From the NCBI GenBank assembly GCA_020091685.1, contig CM034591.1, positions 28,466,555 through 28,530,554 on the forward strand: DNA of 64,000 bases. Reading direction: 5' to 3'. Source of the stretch: Lutjanus erythropterus. Taxonomy: Eukaryota > Chordata > Actinopteri > Lutjaniformes > Lutjanidae. A model generated the notes under the pieces. The model made no database searches. It was given only the letters and a program-made list of their open reading frames with translations, and was not told where the DNA came from. Below, piece by piece: positions 62,546-64,000 of this stretch (position 1 is the stretch's first letter; each line of letters opens with the position of its first letter). Both the position numbers and the translations under genes were made by a program.

Positions 62546-64000
62546 GTGAGTATTCATGTGAGAGTGTGCAAACTAGGGACGTAATGGTTTCTTTGCTCAG
62601 AGAGAGGTGAGAGTGTGTCAGTGGGTTCACTTTGCTGTCAAAACAACCATCTTTGTGATAATATAGTTGCAGACTTTAAATATAGAAATGCTGATGCTGC
62701 ATTGGATCTGTCACCTTGGTTAAAACAACACAGCCACTCCGGCAGCACAACCTCTGTCTGTGTGTATTCATGTGCATGTGTGTCTGTGTGTGTGTGTTTG
62801 AGAGTATAAGTGTGAGGTAGGAGGCCAAGAAAAGCCAAAATAGAAGACAACGTGGAGGGAAGAAAGATGGAGGGACGGACAGAGAGAGAGAGGGCAGGGA
62901 GGTTAGAGCTGGAATGAGAAAGACCGAAAAATTTCATGCTCTGTTTCATAATTTAAACAGTTTAAGCATAATTAAAAGCAGTAAATCGAATATTTTGTTT
63001 CAGAGCACTGAAAAATATTTTTACCTGAACTTTGTTCAGATTATTTTAAGGTGGATTTTTGTATAATACACATGTCTTGAAAAAGGATGCAGTGGGAAAG
63101 ATTAGGAAATTAGAGATGGCATAGCAAAAAAAAGTTTTATCTATGCAGCAGTGCATGTAATAATGGCATCAGTGTAAAACATACATTACTTAACGCTGAA
63201 TCAACTTCACTCAGTTCACTCAACTCATTAAATTATATTTTGAGAGAAACTTGACTGGCATGTTAGCAGACTACCCAGCACGCAACTGTTTGGGAGTTAA
63301 AACTTTCTTTTGACCCCTCTGGTTTGTAATTAGGAAAAACAGACAATATGGAAACTTGATAATAATGAAAACAGTGCTAAACGTGATTAAGGTTAGTATC
63401 ACATTTATTTCCTACCCCTGTATAGTTGGTTGATTCGCCTTAATATCTTATGCTTATGGACCCTGAACTTGGATGTTTTCTCAGATTCATTTACCTCCGT
63501 TGGTTTTACAGTTTCAAAACTCACAAGACGACTTTGAACCAATTATTCAACCCATGTTTAGTTAACTCAGTTTTTTAAGCCAGCGTGTTTAACTTTGGGT
63601 TGAAACAGCTTTAAATGATTTCCAGTGTATCATTTTAACATGATCATGGTCATACTGTGCCTGATGTCATCACATCCTCTGTCACAAAAAGCCATAAATA
63701 CACATTTGTCTCTCTGTGATCCACTTGTTGTGTGAGCTATCTGTTTCACCAAAGCTTTTAAATTGATTTTACACATAAATTCTTAAACATTAACAGTTCA
63801 ACAAAAAGTGTGTATATTCCCCCCAGCTGTAGCATAAATAAATAAATAATAATTATTAATATAATCTCTCTAATTCTTTCTTATTTTTCGTCATACCTCC
63901 TCAGAAGTTGTGCTGTCTGTCTTCATGTCACACTTAATAGGCTATACATATTCACTGTTGCACACTTCACGCACCCTTTGGCCTCTGGTGTGAAAAGTTT
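62546..64000 (+). other. srgn: Right edge: start of srgn intron 2
   Basis: It includes a TG run near 62755-62800 and GA-rich sequence near 62850-62900; the rest is AT-rich. I looked for Ser-Gly codon repeats and saw none. Confidence 0.5.

Overview
The window reads as teleost nuclear DNA, probably a spiny-rayed (percomorph) fish. It holds five intron-rich vertebrate genes whose exons join cleanly at GT-AG sites, dense short DNA-transposon debris, CA/TG microsatellites, a tRNA-derived SINE and a full-length fish L1-type LINE. The lineage call rests on overall repeat style and gene content and is an inference.

Layout, left to right. (1) About 26-14745, plus strand: the last 21 coding exons of an animal-type chitin synthase (chs1); the 5' part lies outside the window. 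(2) 16938-33605, minus strand: a complete 16-exon ddx21, the nucleolar DEAD-box RNA helicase, tail to tail with chs1. Its intron 13 carries a 5.6-kb L1 (19724-25302) with two open ORFs and a 15-bp target-site duplication. (3) 33606-35285: intergenic space between the divergent 5' ends of ddx21 and mpc1, with two TCTCGCGAGA palindromes near mpc1. (4) 35286-38790, plus: mpc1, mitochondrial pyruvate carrier subunit 1. Its reading frame and 109-aa length require a 4-nt micro-exon. (5) 42184-51750, plus: complete 13-exon kifbp (KIF1-binding protein). (6) 51751-59440: 7.7 kb without a recognised gene, with a SINE and other repeat debris. (7) 59441 onward, plus: the first two coding exons of srgn (serglycin); the remainder lies beyond the right edge.

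The ddx21-kifbp-srgn order matches the human 10q22 neighbourhood (DDX50-DDX21-KIFBP-SRGN). chs1 (absent from mammals) and mpc1 (elsewhere in human) are the differences. The five genes do not form a pathway: they make an extracellular polysaccharide, process rRNA, import pyruvate, regulate kinesins and store granule contents. The shared order is a matter of synteny.

No virus-like element, LTR element, CRISPR array or bacterial-type system was recognised. The most notable observations are the mpc1 micro-exon, the apparently intact young LINE, a foldback DNA element present in two copies with opposite core orientation, a chitin synthase with all catalytic motifs, the paired CGCG palindromes, and dinucleotide repeats abutting splice sites in three genes.
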